From assembly GCA_937139335.1 (NCBI GenBank), contig CAKZPN010000007.1:1-61195 (forward strand): DNA of 61,195 nt, written 5' to 3'. Under the pieces are notes generated by a model. It was given only the letters and a program-made list of their open reading frames with translations. It ran no database searches and had not been told where the DNA came from. Made by a program: the position numbers and the translations under genes. Each line of letters starts with the position of its first letter. The stretch's first letter is position 1. This document shows positions 25,802 to 34,818 of this stretch, piece by piece. Source of the stretch: an uncultured Roseicyclus sp. (lineage in GTDB: Bacteria > Pseudomonadota > Alphaproteobacteria > Rhodobacterales > Rhodobacteraceae).

Positions 25802-26054
25802 TCGCAAGACCCCCGTGCGCCGCGACGCAAGCGGCGCGCGCCTGCGGAAGCATTGACATTTCCGAGTGAATTTCTCAGGTTTGCGGCGTGATCCGCAGCC
25901 AGAGAGACACCGGCATGTCTTCCGCTCCGCCCCTTCATCCGCCCGTGCCTCGGACTCCGCCCGGCTTTTCAAGCCCTTGGCGCAGCCTTTGCGGTCGCGG
26001 CACCGACCGTTTCATCCCCGATTTCCCCGACTCGCTCCCCCTCGGAGGTCGCCC

Positions 26055-26300
26055 ATGATCGTCTGCCAATGTACCGGCATCACCGACGCCGACATCCATG
26101 CCGCAATCGACTGGATGCGCGCCGCCGATACCGATACGATCATCACTCCGGGCAAGCTTTATCGCGCGCTCGGTAAAAAGGCCGATTGTGGCGGCTGCCT
26201 GCCGCTGGTCCTGGCGACCATGGCATCTTCCCCCAGCCTTGGGGTGCCGGCCGAACTGGTCGGGCTCCGGGCCAGACCAACGAGAAGGAGCACCCGATGA
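26055..26300 (+). CDS. Bacterioferritin-associated [2Fe-2S] ferredoxin-like protein
   Basis: An 81-residue protein. The BFD-like fold shows its four cysteine ligands: CQC at residues 4-6 and CGGC near 45-48 ([12 protein letters not shown]). The C-terminal tail ([12 protein letters not shown]) is basic and unusual. Bfd reduces the heme of bacterioferritin to release stored iron. Start ATG 26055 with GGAGG six bases upstream; its TGA overlaps the bfr ATG (ATGA). A TTGACA lies at 25854-25859 upstream, without a convincing -10 at normal spacing, and I see no clear iron-regulator box. Confidence 0.88.
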   Translation: MIVCQCTGITDADIHAAIDWMRAADTDTIITPGKLYRALGKKADCGGCLPLVLATMASSPSLGVPAELVGLRARPTRRSTR

Positions 26301-26782
26301 AGGGCGACGCAAAGGTTATCGAGTATCTCAACGCAGCCCTTCGCAGCGAATTGACCGCGGTTAGCCAGTACTGGCTGCACTACCGCCTGCAGGACGACTG
26401 GGGCTATGGCCGCATCGCCGACAAGTCGCGCGAAGAGAGCATCGAGGAGATGCACCATGCCGACAAGCTGATCACGCGGATCATCTTTCTCGGCGGGCAC
26501 CCGAACCTGCAAAAGCTCGACCCGCTGCGCATCGGCCAGACGCTGAAGGAAACGCTCGAGGCGGATCTGGCCGCCGAACACGACGCCCGCACGCTCTACA
26601 TCGAGGCGCGCGACCATTGCGAAAGCGTGAAGGATTACGTGTCCAAGGTGCTGTTCGAAGAGCTGATCGCGGACGAGGAAGGCCATATCGACTACCTCGA
26701 AACCCAGATCGAGCTGCATGCCAGCCTCGGCGACGCCAACTACGGGTTGCTTCAGGCGAAACCGGCGAACGAGGCCGAGTAA
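26297..26782 (+). CDS. bfr: Bacterioferritin
   Basis: A 161-residue four-helix ferritin. It starts [20 protein letters not shown] with a ferroxidase glutamate, then [38 protein letters not shown] near 50-67 carries the heme-ligand methionine and di-iron residues. The end is [20 protein letters not shown] with ExxH metal ligands. It stores iron as ferric mineral and binds heme b at subunit interfaces. Translationally coupled to the Bfd-like gene. AAGGAG lies seven bases upstream. Confidence 0.97.
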   Translation: MKGDAKVIEYLNAALRSELTAVSQYWLHYRLQDDWGYGRIADKSREESIEEMHHADKLITRIIFLGGHPNLQKLDPLRIGQTLKETLEADLAAEHDARTLYIEARDHCESVKDYVSKVLFEELIADEEGHIDYLETQIELHASLGDANYGLLQAKPANEAE

Positions 26783-26791
26783 TTTCGCGAC

Positions 26792-26813
26792 GGGTGGGCC
26801 GCCTGGCCCGCCC
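26792..26813. terminator. Hairpin between bfr and convergent gene
   Basis: GGGTGGGCC (26792-26800) and GGCCCGCCC (26805-26813) form a 9-bp stem with one G-U pair around GCCT, just past the bfr stop and touching the stop of the minus-strand gene. It has no strong T tract on either side. Likely a shared weak terminator. Confidence 0.4.
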
Positions 26814-27061
26814 TATCGCCGCCTTTTACGCCGTTGCAGCCATTGCCGGATCGAGCGGATATCGAGCGCCGCAACCGCAAAGCCGAGCGGCAGCATCCAC
26901 AGCCCCAGAACCGGCAGCACGGCGAACACGCCGCCGATCATCAGAACAATTCCCAAAAGCAGCCGCAGGCCCGGCGGCACGCGCTGCCTGACCCGAACGA
27001 GGATGCGCCTGGCGCGCGCCTTCCAGCGGCTCCAATCCAGCCGCGCGAGCGTGACGTTCAC
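26813..27061 (-). CDS. Small basic membrane protein
   Basis: An 82-residue protein. The start is basic (RLDWSRWKARARRILVRVRQ), then two close hydrophobic segments (LRLLLGIVLMIGGVFAVLPV and LGLWMLPLGFAVAALDI) and a basic end (QWLQRRKRRR). It starts at a GTG that overlaps the pepF stop (GTGA), so it is coupled to pepF. The type with LLGIVLMIGGVFAVLPVLGLWMLPLG is shared by short conserved proteins in this group. Function unknown. Confidence 0.65.
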   Translation of the reverse strand: MNVTLARLDWSRWKARARRILVRVRQRVPPGLRLLLGIVLMIGGVFAVLPVLGLWMLPLGFAVAALDIRSIRQWLQRRKRRR

Positions 27062-28884
27062 TCCTCCATCGCCTCCAGCTCGTCGATCAGCCCCTCGATC
27101 ATGCCGAGCCCCTTGTCCCAGAACGCAGGGTCCGAGGCGTCGAGGCCGAAGGGCGCGAGAAGCTCCTTGTGGTGCTTCGAACCGCCGGCCTTCAGCATGT
27201 CGAAATACTTTTCCTGGAAGCCGGGCGTGCCGTCCTCGTAAACGGCATAAAGCGCGTTCACCAGCCCGTCGCCGAAGGCGTAGGCGTAGACGTAGAAGGG
27301 CGAATGGACGAAATGCGGGATATAGGCCCAGAAGGTCTCGTAGCCGTCCATGTACTCGAACACCGGCCCGAGGCTTTCGGCCTGCACGCTCATCCACAGC
27401 GCGTTGATGTCGTCGGGCGTCAGCTCGCCTTCGCGCCGCGCGTCGTGCAGCTTGCACTCGAAATCGTAAAAGGCGATCTGGCGCACCACGGTGTTGATCA
27501 TGTCCTCGACCTTGCCGGCCAGCAGCACCTTCTTCGCCTTGTCGTCCTTGGCCTCGGCCAGCATCTTGCGGAAGGTGAGCATCTCGCCAAAGACCGAGGC
27601 GGTTTCGGCCAAGGTGAGGGGGGTTGAGGACAAAAATTCGCCTTGGCCCGCCGCCAGCCGCTGGTGCACGCCGTGGCCCAGTTCATGCGCCAACGTCATC
27701 ACGTCGCGCGGTTTGCCGAGGTAGTTCAGCATTACGTAAGGGTGCACGTCCACGACCGTCGGATGCGCGAAGGCGCCCGGCGCCTTGCCCTCCTTCACGC
27801 CGGCGTCGATCCAGCCGTCGGTGAAGAACGGCTCGGCCAGCTCCGCCATGCGCGGGTCGAACCCGGCATAGGCGTCGGTCACGACCTGCCGCGCCTCGTC
27901 CCAGCCGAAGGTCTTGGTCTGCTCCATCGGCAGCGGCGCGTTGCGGTCCCAGACCTGCAGCGTCTCCAGCCCCAGCCATTTCGCCTTCAGCGCGTAGTAG
28001 CGGTGCGACAGGCGCGGGTAGGCGGCGACGACCGCGTTGCGCAGCGCCTCGACCACCTCGGGCTCGACATGGTTGGCAAGGTGGCGGCCCATCTGCGGGG
28101 TGGGCAGCTTGCGCCAGCGATCGGAGATTTCCTTTTCCTTCGCCAGCGTGTTGTGGACCCGTGCGAACAGCGGCAACTTTTCCCCAAAGGCCTCGGCCAG
28201 CGCCCGCGCGCCCGCCTCGCGGCGGCTCCGGTCGGGGTCGGTCAGCAGGTTCAGCGTCGCCTCGATGCCGAGCGAGTCGCCGTCGACCTCGAAGCTCATC
28301 CCCGCGATGGTCTCGTCGAACAGCTTGTTCCAGGCCGATGCGCCGACAACCGACTGATCGTGGAGGAATTTTTCCAACTCGTCGGACAGCTGGTAGGGCT
28401 TCATCGCTCGCATCCGGTCGAACACCGGCTTGTAGCGTGCCAGTTCGGGCGAGCCGTCGAAGACCGCCGCGTAGCGATCATCGGGGATGCGGTTGAACTC
28501 GAGGCTGAAGAACACGAGGCCGGTGGTGTAGGTGGTGATCCTGTCCTGCATGTCGGACATGAATTTCGCCCGGCCCGCGTCGGTGGTGTGCTGGTAGTAG
28601 CGCAGCCCGGCAAAGGACATGATCCGCCCCGCCACCACGTCGATGCGTTCGTAGCGGATGATGCACTCCAGCATCCCCGCGCTGTCGAGGTCCGCCAGCT
28701 TGCCCTCGTAGTCCGCGGCGAAACCGGCGCACTCTTCCTTGAGCCAGTCGAGATCGCGGGTCAGCTCCGGCGCGTCCTGCGCGGTGTAGAGGTCCGACAG
28801 GTCCCACTCCGGCAAGGCCCCCAAGGGTGCGCCTCCGGTCTCGGCGGCGTCACGGGGCAGGGCGGCGGGAAAGCGCAGGGTCAT
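27058..28884 (-). CDS. pepF: Oligoendopeptidase F (M3 family)
   Basis: A 608-residue zinc metallopeptidase. The active-site HExxH is in MTLAHELGHGVHQ near residue 400, with the third ligand region SVFGEML about 30 residues later. SPFYVYAYAFGDGLVNALY near 540 is the family's C-terminal substrate-site motif. It cleaves short peptides in the cytoplasm. Family members range from about 560 to 620 residues. The small membrane protein gene is coupled downstream. Confidence 0.95.
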   Translation of the reverse strand: MTLRFPAALPRDAAETGGAPLGALPEWDLSDLYTAQDAPELTRDLDWLKEECAGFAADYEGKLADLDSAGMLECIIRYERIDVVAGRIMSFAGLRYYQHTTDAGRAKFMSDMQDRITTYTTGLVFFSLEFNRIPDDRYAAVFDGSPELARYKPVFDRMRAMKPYQLSDELEKFLHDQSVVGASAWNKLFDETIAGMSFEVDGDSLGIEATLNLLTDPDRSRREAGARALAEAFGEKLPLFARVHNTLAKEKEISDRWRKLPTPQMGRHLANHVEPEVVEALRNAVVAAYPRLSHRYYALKAKWLGLETLQVWDRNAPLPMEQTKTFGWDEARQVVTDAYAGFDPRMAELAEPFFTDGWIDAGVKEGKAPGAFAHPTVVDVHPYVMLNYLGKPRDVMTLAHELGHGVHQRLAAGQGEFLSSTPLTLAETASVFGEMLTFRKMLAEAKDDKAKKVLLAGKVEDMINTVVRQIAFYDFECKLHDARREGELTPDDINALWMSVQAESLGPVFEYMDGYETFWAYIPHFVHSPFYVYAYAFGDGLVNALYAVYEDGTPGFQEKYFDMLKAGGSKHHKELLAPFGLDASDPAFWDKGLGMIEGLIDELEAMEE

Positions 28885-28995
28885 GTGGAACCTCTAGGAA
28901 CTGGATTTCCCCAGATATGGCGCGTCCGCCCCCCGGCCTCAACCCGCGCAGGCAGCGCACCCCGTCTTTGCGTCGCAAATACCCCGGCGTTTGCC

Positions 28996-29352
28996 CTACA
29001 GTTCCACCTCTCCGTCCGGCCCGACCTCGGGCAGCGGCTCCTCGCCCCAGTCCGGCGCGTCGGGCGAGCGGCGGATGATGATGTCGCCGTTGGGCAGCCG
29101 CTCGGGCAGTTCGTAATAGGCGAGGTCGTCCACGATCTCGACCAGCCGCTCCAGCACCGGCATCACCTCTTCCTCGAAGAATGGCCGCATCTCCTCGAGC
29201 ATCGGGCGCATGTCGTCCATCAGCCCGTCGAGGATCATCCGCGAGCCTTCGCCCAGCAGGCCGAGCCCGTCGCGCACGCCGCCGTCCTCGTCCTGCGCCG
29301 CGGCAGGGGTCGACAGCGCCAGCATGGCGGTCAGAATAATGACGTTTCGCAT
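28996..29352 (-). CDS. Secreted acidic small protein
   Basis: A 118-residue product with a signal peptide (MRNVIILTAMLALSTPAAAQ). The mature part is an acidic, leucine/methionine-rich helix (MILDGLMDDMRPMLEEMRPF, then EEVMPVLERLVEIVDDLAYY). The conserved-looking end is ERLPNGDIIIRR. ATG 29352 has GGAGGG seven bases upstream and begins the signal peptide; an upstream in-frame start is less likely. I recall relatives labelled 'AAA+ ATPase' in databases, which the sequence does not support because there is no Walker motif. Function unknown. Confidence 0.7.
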   Translation of the reverse strand: MRNVIILTAMLALSTPAAAQDEDGGVRDGLGLLGEGSRMILDGLMDDMRPMLEEMRPFFEEEVMPVLERLVEIVDDLAYYELPERLPNGDIIIRRSPDAPDWGEEPLPEVGPDGEVEL

Positions 29353-29404
29353 GGTCACACCCTCCAACTGTCGCATCCAGACATAGGCATTGCCGCGCCC
29401 GGTT

Positions 29405-30430
29405 TCACCCCGGAGCCTCGAGGTCGAGCGTGACGGGAAAATGATCCGACGCCATCAGCAGGGCATCGCGGAGCGCGTCGTTCTCCCAGCAGGTCGGGTC
29501 CTCGAACGGGTGCCAGACCTTCCAGCGCCGCGCCGCGGGCCGCAGGTCGGGCGAGACCAGGATGTAATCCAGCAGCGCCGACAGGTAGCGCCCCTCCGAC
29601 GAAACGTAGAACCGCGCCGTCGTGGGGGCTGCCATGATCCGGCGTTCCAGCGCCTTGGCGGCATGCGGGTCGAACATCATCCGGTCCGCGTCACCGTCCC
29701 AGCCCATCACGATCTCCACGCCCGAGCGGCCGAACAGTTCCTCGTAGACGTCGAGGCCGGGGCCGTCGTTCAGGTCGCCCAGCACGATCAGCGGCACCCC
29801 CTCGGCCAGATGCGCGTCGATCCGGCGGCGCAGCCAGATGCATTGCGCCAATTGCTTGCGCCGGTTGGTGATCGCAATCCGCATCGCGTGGTCGTCGTCG
29901 CGCGCGCCGTGCGGCGCTTTGGATTTCACATGCGCCCCGATCATCCGCATCACGCCCAGCGGCGTGTCGAGCCGCAGTTCCAGCGGCGGCTTCGAAAAGA
30001 TCACCACATCCTCGGTCGCGTCGAAATCAAGGTCGATGCGCAGCGTCTCGTCAAAGCGCGGCGCGCCGAGGTCGACGGGGTCATGCGTGGCGCGCACCAC
30101 GTCGGGGTCGAACAGTAGCATGATCTCCTGCTGGGTGTCGTTCACGAAGCCGAACCGCACCTCGCGCGCCCGCAGCCCGGCAAACTTTGCGAAATTCGAC
30201 AGCGCGACCGCGCCGTTGCGCCGGCGCGAGATGTCGGGCGCCTCGACCACCAGCACCGCGTCGGCATCCATCGCGCGGAACACCGTCACCAGTCCCGCGA
30301 TCTGCTCGGCCCGCGTCACGTTCTGGCGGCCCGACCAGGCGTTGGTGTCCATCAGGTGCCCGTCATCGTCGAAAAGCGCGTCGAACCATTCCACGTTGTA
30401 GGTCGCGAGGCGCAGGCGGCGGGGCGTCAC
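29405..30430 (-). CDS. Endonuclease/exonuclease/phosphatase (EEP) family protein
   Basis: A 341-residue protein with the EEP motifs. RLATYNVEWFDALF (N of the first motif) is at 6-19. VLVVEAPD near 60 stands where the usual metal-binding Q/E lies. VLGDLNDGPG (the D-x-N pair) is near 200, and the C-terminal SDHFPVTLDLE holds the catalytic histidine. Likely a metal-dependent phosphodiesterase; the substrate (DNA, RNA, inositol phosphate or nucleotide) is unknown. Its start is 3 bases after the stop of the TerB/DnaJ gene. Confidence 0.88.
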   Translation of the reverse strand: MTPRRLRLATYNVEWFDALFDDDGHLMDTNAWSGRQNVTRAEQIAGLVTVFRAMDADAVLVVEAPDISRRRNGAVALSNFAKFAGLRAREVRFGFVNDTQQEIMLLFDPDVVRATHDPVDLGAPRFDETLRIDLDFDATEDVVIFSKPPLELRLDTPLGVMRMIGAHVKSKAPHGARDDDHAMRIAITNRRKQLAQCIWLRRRIDAHLAEGVPLIVLGDLNDGPGLDVYEELFGRSGVEIVMGWDGDADRMMFDPHAAKALERRIMAAPTTARFYVSSEGRYLSALLDYILVSPDLRPAARRWKVWHPFEDPTCWENDALRDALLMASDHFPVTLDLEAPG

Positions 30431-30433
30431 CTC

Positions 30434-31141
30434 TCAGGCCTGTTCCGCCGCCCGGGCCGAGATTTCCTCCCACGCCCGGTTCACCGCGATTAGCCGCCGC
30501 TCGGCCAGTTTCACCGCCTCCTCGGGCACGCCGCGCGCGATCATCGTGTCGGGGTGGGTCAGGCGCACCTCGGCCCGCCAGGCGGCGCGGATCTGGTCGA
30601 TCGGCGCCTCCGGGCTCACGCCCAGCACGGCGAACGGGTCGGGCGCGGCATCGGGCACGTAGCGCGCGCGCAGGCGGCGAAACTGCCCCTCCTCCATCCC
30701 GAAGATCTCGGCCACGCGGGTCAGGAAGGCGTCTTCCGCCGGGTGGTAGTCGCCGTCGGCGGTGGCGATGTGGAACAGCCCCTCCATCAGGTCGCACAGC
30801 ACGCTGTCGATGCCGCAGGGCTTGCCCTCGGCGCGGAACATGCGCGCGATGCGGGTGGCGTAATCCTCGAACCCGGCCACGTCCTCGCGCGCCATGTTGA
30901 AGACGCGGGCGGCGGCGCGTTCATCGGCGGGCAGGATCTGGAACACCTGCCGGAAGGCCGTGACCTCGTTGCGCGTCACCAGCCCGTCGGCCTTGGCCAT
31001 CTTGGCCGACAGCGCGATCACCGCGATGGTAAAGGCCACCGACCGCTCGGGCGGCGAGCGGAGCCTGTCGAACACTGCCGACAGCCCCTCGCCCTTGGCG
31101 AGTGCGGCCAGCGCGTCGGTGATGCGGGACCAGAGCGACAT
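30434..31141 (-). CDS. TerB-DnaJ fusion protein (DjlA-like)
   Basis: A 235-residue protein with two domains. Residues about 30-145 are a helical TerB-like domain (VAFTIAVIALSAKMAKADGL, then VTRNEVTAFRQVFQI with paired acidic metal-site candidates). Residues about 165-230 are a J domain with the essential HPD (RLTHPDTMIA). This is the soluble part of DjlA-type co-chaperones without their membrane anchor. It should stimulate an Hsp70 partner. First in a tight pair with the EEP gene. Confidence 0.88.
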   Translation of the reverse strand: MSLWSRITDALAALAKGEGLSAVFDRLRSPPERSVAFTIAVIALSAKMAKADGLVTRNEVTAFRQVFQILPADERAAARVFNMAREDVAGFEDYATRIARMFRAEGKPCGIDSVLCDLMEGLFHIATADGDYHPAEDAFLTRVAEIFGMEEGQFRRLRARYVPDAAPDPFAVLGVSPEAPIDQIRAAWRAEVRLTHPDTMIARGVPEEAVKLAERRLIAVNRAWEEISARAAEQA

Positions 31142-31192
31142 GCCCCTGTCTACCCCGAAACCTCCGGACGTGTCAGGGGAAACCGCGCCGCA

Positions 31193-31663
31193 TCACAGCA
31201 TTTTCTGCATCAGCACAAGATCGTGCCAACGCCCGAATTTCCACCCCACCTCGGGCAGTCGCGCGACCTCCCGGTATCCCAGCGCGGCGTGAAACGCGAC
31301 GCCGCCCGCGTTCTCGCCCGCCACCCCCGCGATCATCGAATGCAAACCAGTCGCCCGCGCCCGGTCCTCGGCCGCCGCCATCAGCGCGCGCCCCACGCCC
31401 CGTCCCCGGCCCGAGGTGGCGACATGGACCGAATGCTCGACCGTGTGGGCATAGCCGGTGCCGCTGCGAAACTGCGTCCAGGTGACGAAACCCAGAACCC
31501 CGACGCCCTCGTCCGCCACGAACCAGGGCTGCGCGCCGATCTGGTCGGCCAACGCGGTGGCGTCCTTCTCCAGCGTGTTGAAGGTTTGCGTCGTCTCGCG
31601 GATGACCTGGTTCCAGATCGCCGCGATGGCCTCGGCATCCTCGGGGCGGCCGGCGCGGATCAC
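31193..31663 (-). CDS. GNAT acetyltransferase, phosphinothricin-acetyltransferase type
   Basis: A 156-residue enzyme starting at GTG 31663 (GTGA overlap with the VOC gene stop). MIRAGRPEDAEAIAAIWNQV is at the N-terminus, HTVEHSVHVATSGRGRGVGR near 75-95 includes the acetyl-CoA loop RGRGVG, and FHAALGYREVARLPEVGWKF with HDLVLMQK closes the protein. This pattern matches the PAT/Bar-like group, which acetylates the amino group of small amino-acid analogues such as methionine sulfoximine. Coupled to the VOC gene. Confidence 0.88.
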   Translation of the reverse strand: MIRAGRPEDAEAIAAIWNQVIRETTQTFNTLEKDATALADQIGAQPWFVADEGVGVLGFVTWTQFRSGTGYAHTVEHSVHVATSGRGRGVGRALMAAAEDRARATGLHSMIAGVAGENAGGVAFHAALGYREVARLPEVGWKFGRWHDLVLMQKML

Positions 31664-32271
31664 AGCACCACCTCGCCCGTGGGGGTGGAGATCACCGCCT
31701 CCATGCGCGGGGCAGGGGCGGTGATCACCTCCACCCGCGCGTCCTCGATCAGCGGCGCGAGCGCCGCGCGCAGCGCCGCCGCCTCGGGCGAGAACAGCCG
31801 CAGCCCGACCAGCCGCGCGCCCAGGTCGGTCAGCCGCGGGGCAGGGTGCGCTGGCCCCTGCCATTCGATCAGCGCAGGAAACAGCCCGCCCAAGGGCAGC
31901 TTGCCATCCACCGGCACCGCCATCCGCCAGCTCAATTCGCCCCGCGCCAGGTCCCAGGGCACGCCCGCCCCCTCGGGCGCCGCCGCCAGTGCCGCCTCCA
32001 GATCGTCGCAGCGGCAAATCCAGGTGGTCGCCCGCGTCTGTCCGGCAAAGGAATCGAGGTCGAACCAGCGCGGCTGCGCCGGCGCAGACCCCTCCGGGTC
32101 GATGGCGATGACCTCGAGGTAATCCGGCCCCAGCGACAGCAGCCGGTTGTGCGTCCCCATCGCGGCGTGCTGCCCGCCGCCCTGCAGCGGCAGGCCCAAC
32201 GCGCGCTCCACCTCCGCCGCGCCGGCCTCCAGCCGCTCCGCCGAGATCGCGATGTGATCGAGTGTCAGCAT
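31660..32271 (-). CDS. VOC/glyoxalase-like domain protein
   Basis: A 203-residue protein. It starts MLTLDHIAISAERLEAGAAE and continues HAAMGTHNRLLSLGPDYLEVIAI near 35-57. This is the glyoxalase-like arrangement (metal histidine in LDH and glutamate in YLEV) of the larger VOC proteins. GVPWDLARGELSW and a divergent second beta-alpha-beta unit follow. Substrate unknown. Divergent from the folate cyclo-ligase gene (75-base gap) and coupled to the GNAT gene. Confidence 0.8.
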   Translation of the reverse strand: MLTLDHIAISAERLEAGAAEVERALGLPLQGGGQHAAMGTHNRLLSLGPDYLEVIAIDPEGSAPAQPRWFDLDSFAGQTRATTWICRCDDLEAALAAAPEGAGVPWDLARGELSWRMAVPVDGKLPLGGLFPALIEWQGPAHPAPRLTDLGARLVGLRLFSPEAAALRAALAPLIEDARVEVITAPAPRMEAVISTPTGEVVL

Positions 32272-32346
32272 GTCCTGTCGCCCCCCGCGCGCAACCCGTC
32301 GCAGCCTGCCTTGCGCAACCTGTCGAAAGGGTTTTGGGTCCCGCCC

Positions 32347-32913
32347 ATGTCCGACGTCAAGGCCACCCTGCGCAAGTCCGCCTTCGCCGCCCGCAGCGGG
32401 GTCTTCGCCACGCGTGCGGAGATGGGCAGCGTTGCCGCCGCCACGACGCACCTGTTGGCCGAGATCGGGCCGGCGGCGGGCCGTGTCATCGCGGGCTACA
32501 TGCCGATCCGGACCGAGATTGACCCGATCCCCGCCATGTCCGCGCTCCACGCCGACGGCGCGCGCCTCTGCGTGCCGGTGATCGCGGGCAAGGGCCTGCC
32601 GCTCGACTTCCGCGCCTGGGTGCCCGGCGCGCGGCTCATCGACGGCCCGTTCGGCGCGCTCATCCCCGAAGACGGCGACTGGTTGGTGCCGGACACGCTC
32701 ATCGTGCCGCTCGTCGCCTTCGATGCGCGCTGTCACCGGCTCGGCTACGGCGGCGGCTTCTACGACCGGACGCTCGCCCGGCTCAAGGCGCGCGGACCCG
32801 TCCGCGCCATCGGCTTCGCCTTCGCCGCACAGGCCCTGCCCGAACTTCCCGCCGAGCCCACCGACATCGCCCTCGATTGCATCGTGACCGACAGCGGCGT
32901 CATTCGGCCCTAG
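32347..32913 (+). CDS. fau: 5-formyltetrahydrofolate cyclo-ligase
   Basis: A 188-residue enzyme. KATLRKSAFAAR at the start carries the nucleotide-binding basic residues. VIAGYMPIRTEIDP and LCVPVIAGKGLPL are in the middle. The ATP loop LGYGGGFYDRTLARL near 135-150 is the family signature. It converts 5-formyl-THF to 5,10-methenyl-THF with ATP. The gene is 57 bases before the phosphoesterase gene and may be co-transcribed with it. Confidence 0.95.
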   Translation: MSDVKATLRKSAFAARSGVFATRAEMGSVAAATTHLLAEIGPAAGRVIAGYMPIRTEIDPIPAMSALHADGARLCVPVIAGKGLPLDFRAWVPGARLIDGPFGALIPEDGDWLVPDTLIVPLVAFDARCHRLGYGGGFYDRTLARLKARGPVRAIGFAFAAQALPELPAEPTDIALDCIVTDSGVIRP

Positions 32914-32969
32914 CGGGTCGCGCGATTTCCGCCTTGTCCCACCGGCCCGCGCCGCCTAAGCCCACCCCC

Positions 32970-33794
32970 ATGCGTATTCTGTTCCTTGGCGATGTGATGG
33001 GCCGCGCCGGCCGTTCGGCGATCACCGAAACCCTGCCGCGGCTGCGCGCCGACTGGCGGCTCGATTTCGTCGTGGTGAACGCCGAGAACGCGACCGCCGG
33101 CGCGGGCCTCTCCGCCGGCCACGCGCGCGGGGTGCTCGACGCCGGGGCCGATTGCATCACGCTCGGCGATCACGCCTTCGACCAGCGCGACATGCTGCAG
33201 TTCATCACCGAGGAGCCGCGCATCCTGCGCCCGCTGAACTTCGCCAAGGATGCGCCGGGCGTCGGCGCGCGCGTGTTCAAGGCCACCAACGGGCGGCAGG
33301 TTCTGGTCGCGCAGGCGCTGGGGCAGGTGTTCATGAAGCGCCCCTTCGACGATCCGTTCTCGGCGCTCGACGTGGTGCTGCGCAAATTCCCGCGCGGCGG
33401 CACGGTGCAGGCGGCGCTCATCGACATCCATGCCGAGGCGACGTCGGAAAAGATGGCGACCGGCCATTATTGCGACGGCCGCGCCAGCCTCGTCGTCGGC
33501 ACCCACACCCATGTGCCGACCGCTGACACGATGATCCTGCCCGGCGGCACCGCCTATCAGACCGATGCCGGGATGTGCGGCGACTACCATTCCGTCATCG
33601 GCATGGAAAAATCCGAGCCGCTGCGCCGCTTCATCACCGGCATGCCCAAGGAGCGTTTCACCCCCGCCGAGGGGCCGGCAACCCTGTCCGGCGTCTACCT
33701 CGAAACCGACGACCGGACCGGCGCCGCCACCGCCGTCAAGGCGGTTCGCCTGGGCGGGCGGCTCTCGCCCGAAGGCCCGCCGGATGCGCCGTAG
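32970..33794 (+). CDS. YmdB-like metallophosphoesterase (TIGR00282 type)
   Basis: A 274-residue protein. The metal motifs are ILFLGDVMGRAGR (GD-x, 3-15), VVNAENATAGAG (N-E-N near 38), TLGDHAFDQRD (usually G-N-H; here GDH) near 65 and VGTHTHVPTAD near 175. Family knowledge: YmdB-type enzymes are dimetal phosphodiesterases acting on cyclic nucleotides or other phosphodiesters. The N-to-D change in the GNH motif also occurs, as far as I recall, in other alphaproteobacterial members. Its end overlaps the DMT transporter gene by 11 bases. Confidence 0.9.
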   Translation: MRILFLGDVMGRAGRSAITETLPRLRADWRLDFVVVNAENATAGAGLSAGHARGVLDAGADCITLGDHAFDQRDMLQFITEEPRILRPLNFAKDAPGVGARVFKATNGRQVLVAQALGQVFMKRPFDDPFSALDVVLRKFPRGGTVQAALIDIHAEATSEKMATGHYCDGRASLVVGTHTHVPTADTMILPGGTAYQTDAGMCGDYHSVIGMEKSEPLRRFITGMPKERFTPAEGPATLSGVYLETDDRTGAATAVKAVRLGGRLSPEGPPDAP

Positions 33795-34713
33795 CCGGAC
33801 CCGTGACTGGAATCGAGAGTGGGCCGGCTACGCGCTGATCCTGGTCTTCTGCGGCGCGGCCTGGGGCCTCGGCCAGCCCTTCGCCAAGATCGCGGTCAGT
33901 GCGGGTTACCGCCATTTCGGCATCATCTTCTGGCAGTTCGCCATCGGCGCGGCGATTCTGGGCGCGATCAATGCCGCGCGTGGCGGCCGCCTGCCGCGCG
34001 CGCCGCGCCACCTCGCCTTCTACGCCATCATCGCGCTGATCGGCACGCTGCTGCCCAATTCCGCCAGCTACACCGCCGCGATCCATCTGCCCTCGGGCAT
34101 CTTGTCGATCGTGCTGTCGCTTATCCCGATGATCGCCTTTCCCATCGCGCTCGCCTGGGGGATGGACCGGTTTTCCGCCACGCGCCTCCTGGGCCTGCTG
34201 CTCGGCCTTGCCGCCATCATCCTGATTGCCGCGCCCGAGACGAGCCTGCCCGACCGCGCGATGGTCTGGTGGCTGCCGATGGCGCTGGTCGCGCCGGTGT
34301 TCTACGCCATCGAGGGCAATTTCGTCGCCCGCTACGGGACCGAGGGGCTGGACGCGGTGCAGGTGCTTCTCGGCGCCTCGCTGGTGGGCATGGTCCTGGC
34401 CGCGCCGCTCGCGGTCATGACCGGGCAATTCATCTCGCCCCTTCCGCCCTGGGGCGCGGCTGATCTTGCGGTGGTCGGCTCGTCCACGGCCCACGCGCTC
34501 TCCTACACCGCCTATGTCTGGCTGGTGACGCGCGCGGGCTCCGTCTTCGCCGCGCAGGTGTCCTACCTCGTCACCGGATTCGGCATCCTCTGGGCCAAGC
34601 TTTTCCTCGCTGAAACCTACTCGCCCTGGATCTGGGCGGCGATGGCGCTGATGATGGCTGGCCTGTTCCTGGTGCAGCCGCGCAAACCGGTCGAGCCGCT
34701 GCCTGCCGAATGA
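33784..34713 (+). CDS. DMT-superfamily (EamA) transporter
   Basis: A 309-residue protein with about ten transmembrane helices in two EamA halves. The first runs from AGYALILVFCGAAWGLGQPF to about 145 and the second from AMVWWLPMALVAPVFYAIEG to the end. Each half has the family's proline/glycine-rich helices (SASYTAAIHLPSGILSIVLS and SSTAHALSYTAYVWLVTRAG). Likely exports or imports a small metabolite in the inner membrane. Start ATG 33784 lies inside the end of the phosphoesterase gene, so expression is coupled. Confidence 0.88.
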   Translation: MRRSRTRDWNREWAGYALILVFCGAAWGLGQPFAKIAVSAGYRHFGIIFWQFAIGAAILGAINAARGGRLPRAPRHLAFYAIIALIGTLLPNSASYTAAIHLPSGILSIVLSLIPMIAFPIALAWGMDRFSATRLLGLLLGLAAIILIAAPETSLPDRAMVWWLPMALVAPVFYAIEGNFVARYGTEGLDAVQVLLGASLVGMVLAAPLAVMTGQFISPLPPWGAADLAVVGSSTAHALSYTAYVWLVTRAGSVFAAQVSYLVTGFGILWAKLFLAETYSPWIWAAMALMMAGLFLVQPRKPVEPLPAE

Positions 34714-34754
34714 GCAGCGCCACACGTCCCGCATCTGTCGGGGTTCGAGGGCGC

Positions 34755-34782
34755 TTGCCCCGCCGCCCGGCATCGCTACAAT
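34755..34782 (+). promoter_or_regulatory. Promoter of the SLC13 permease gene
   Basis: TTGCCC (34755-34760), 16 bases, then TACAAT (34777-34782), about 36 bases upstream of the start codon. Confidence 0.5.
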
Positions 34783-34818
34783 CGGGCTTCGTCGCGCAGC
34801 CCGCGCGAAGGGACCAGA

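Noticed and set aside
25802..26054. Iron-regulator box upstream of the bfd-bfr pair
   Set aside because: A TTGACA and TGA/TCA triplets occur, but none has the spacing of the Irr or RirA-type sites I know, so I did not call one.
32272..32346. 6S RNA next to the folate cyclo-ligase gene, as in many bacteria
   Set aside because: The gap is only 75 bases, too short for 6S RNA.
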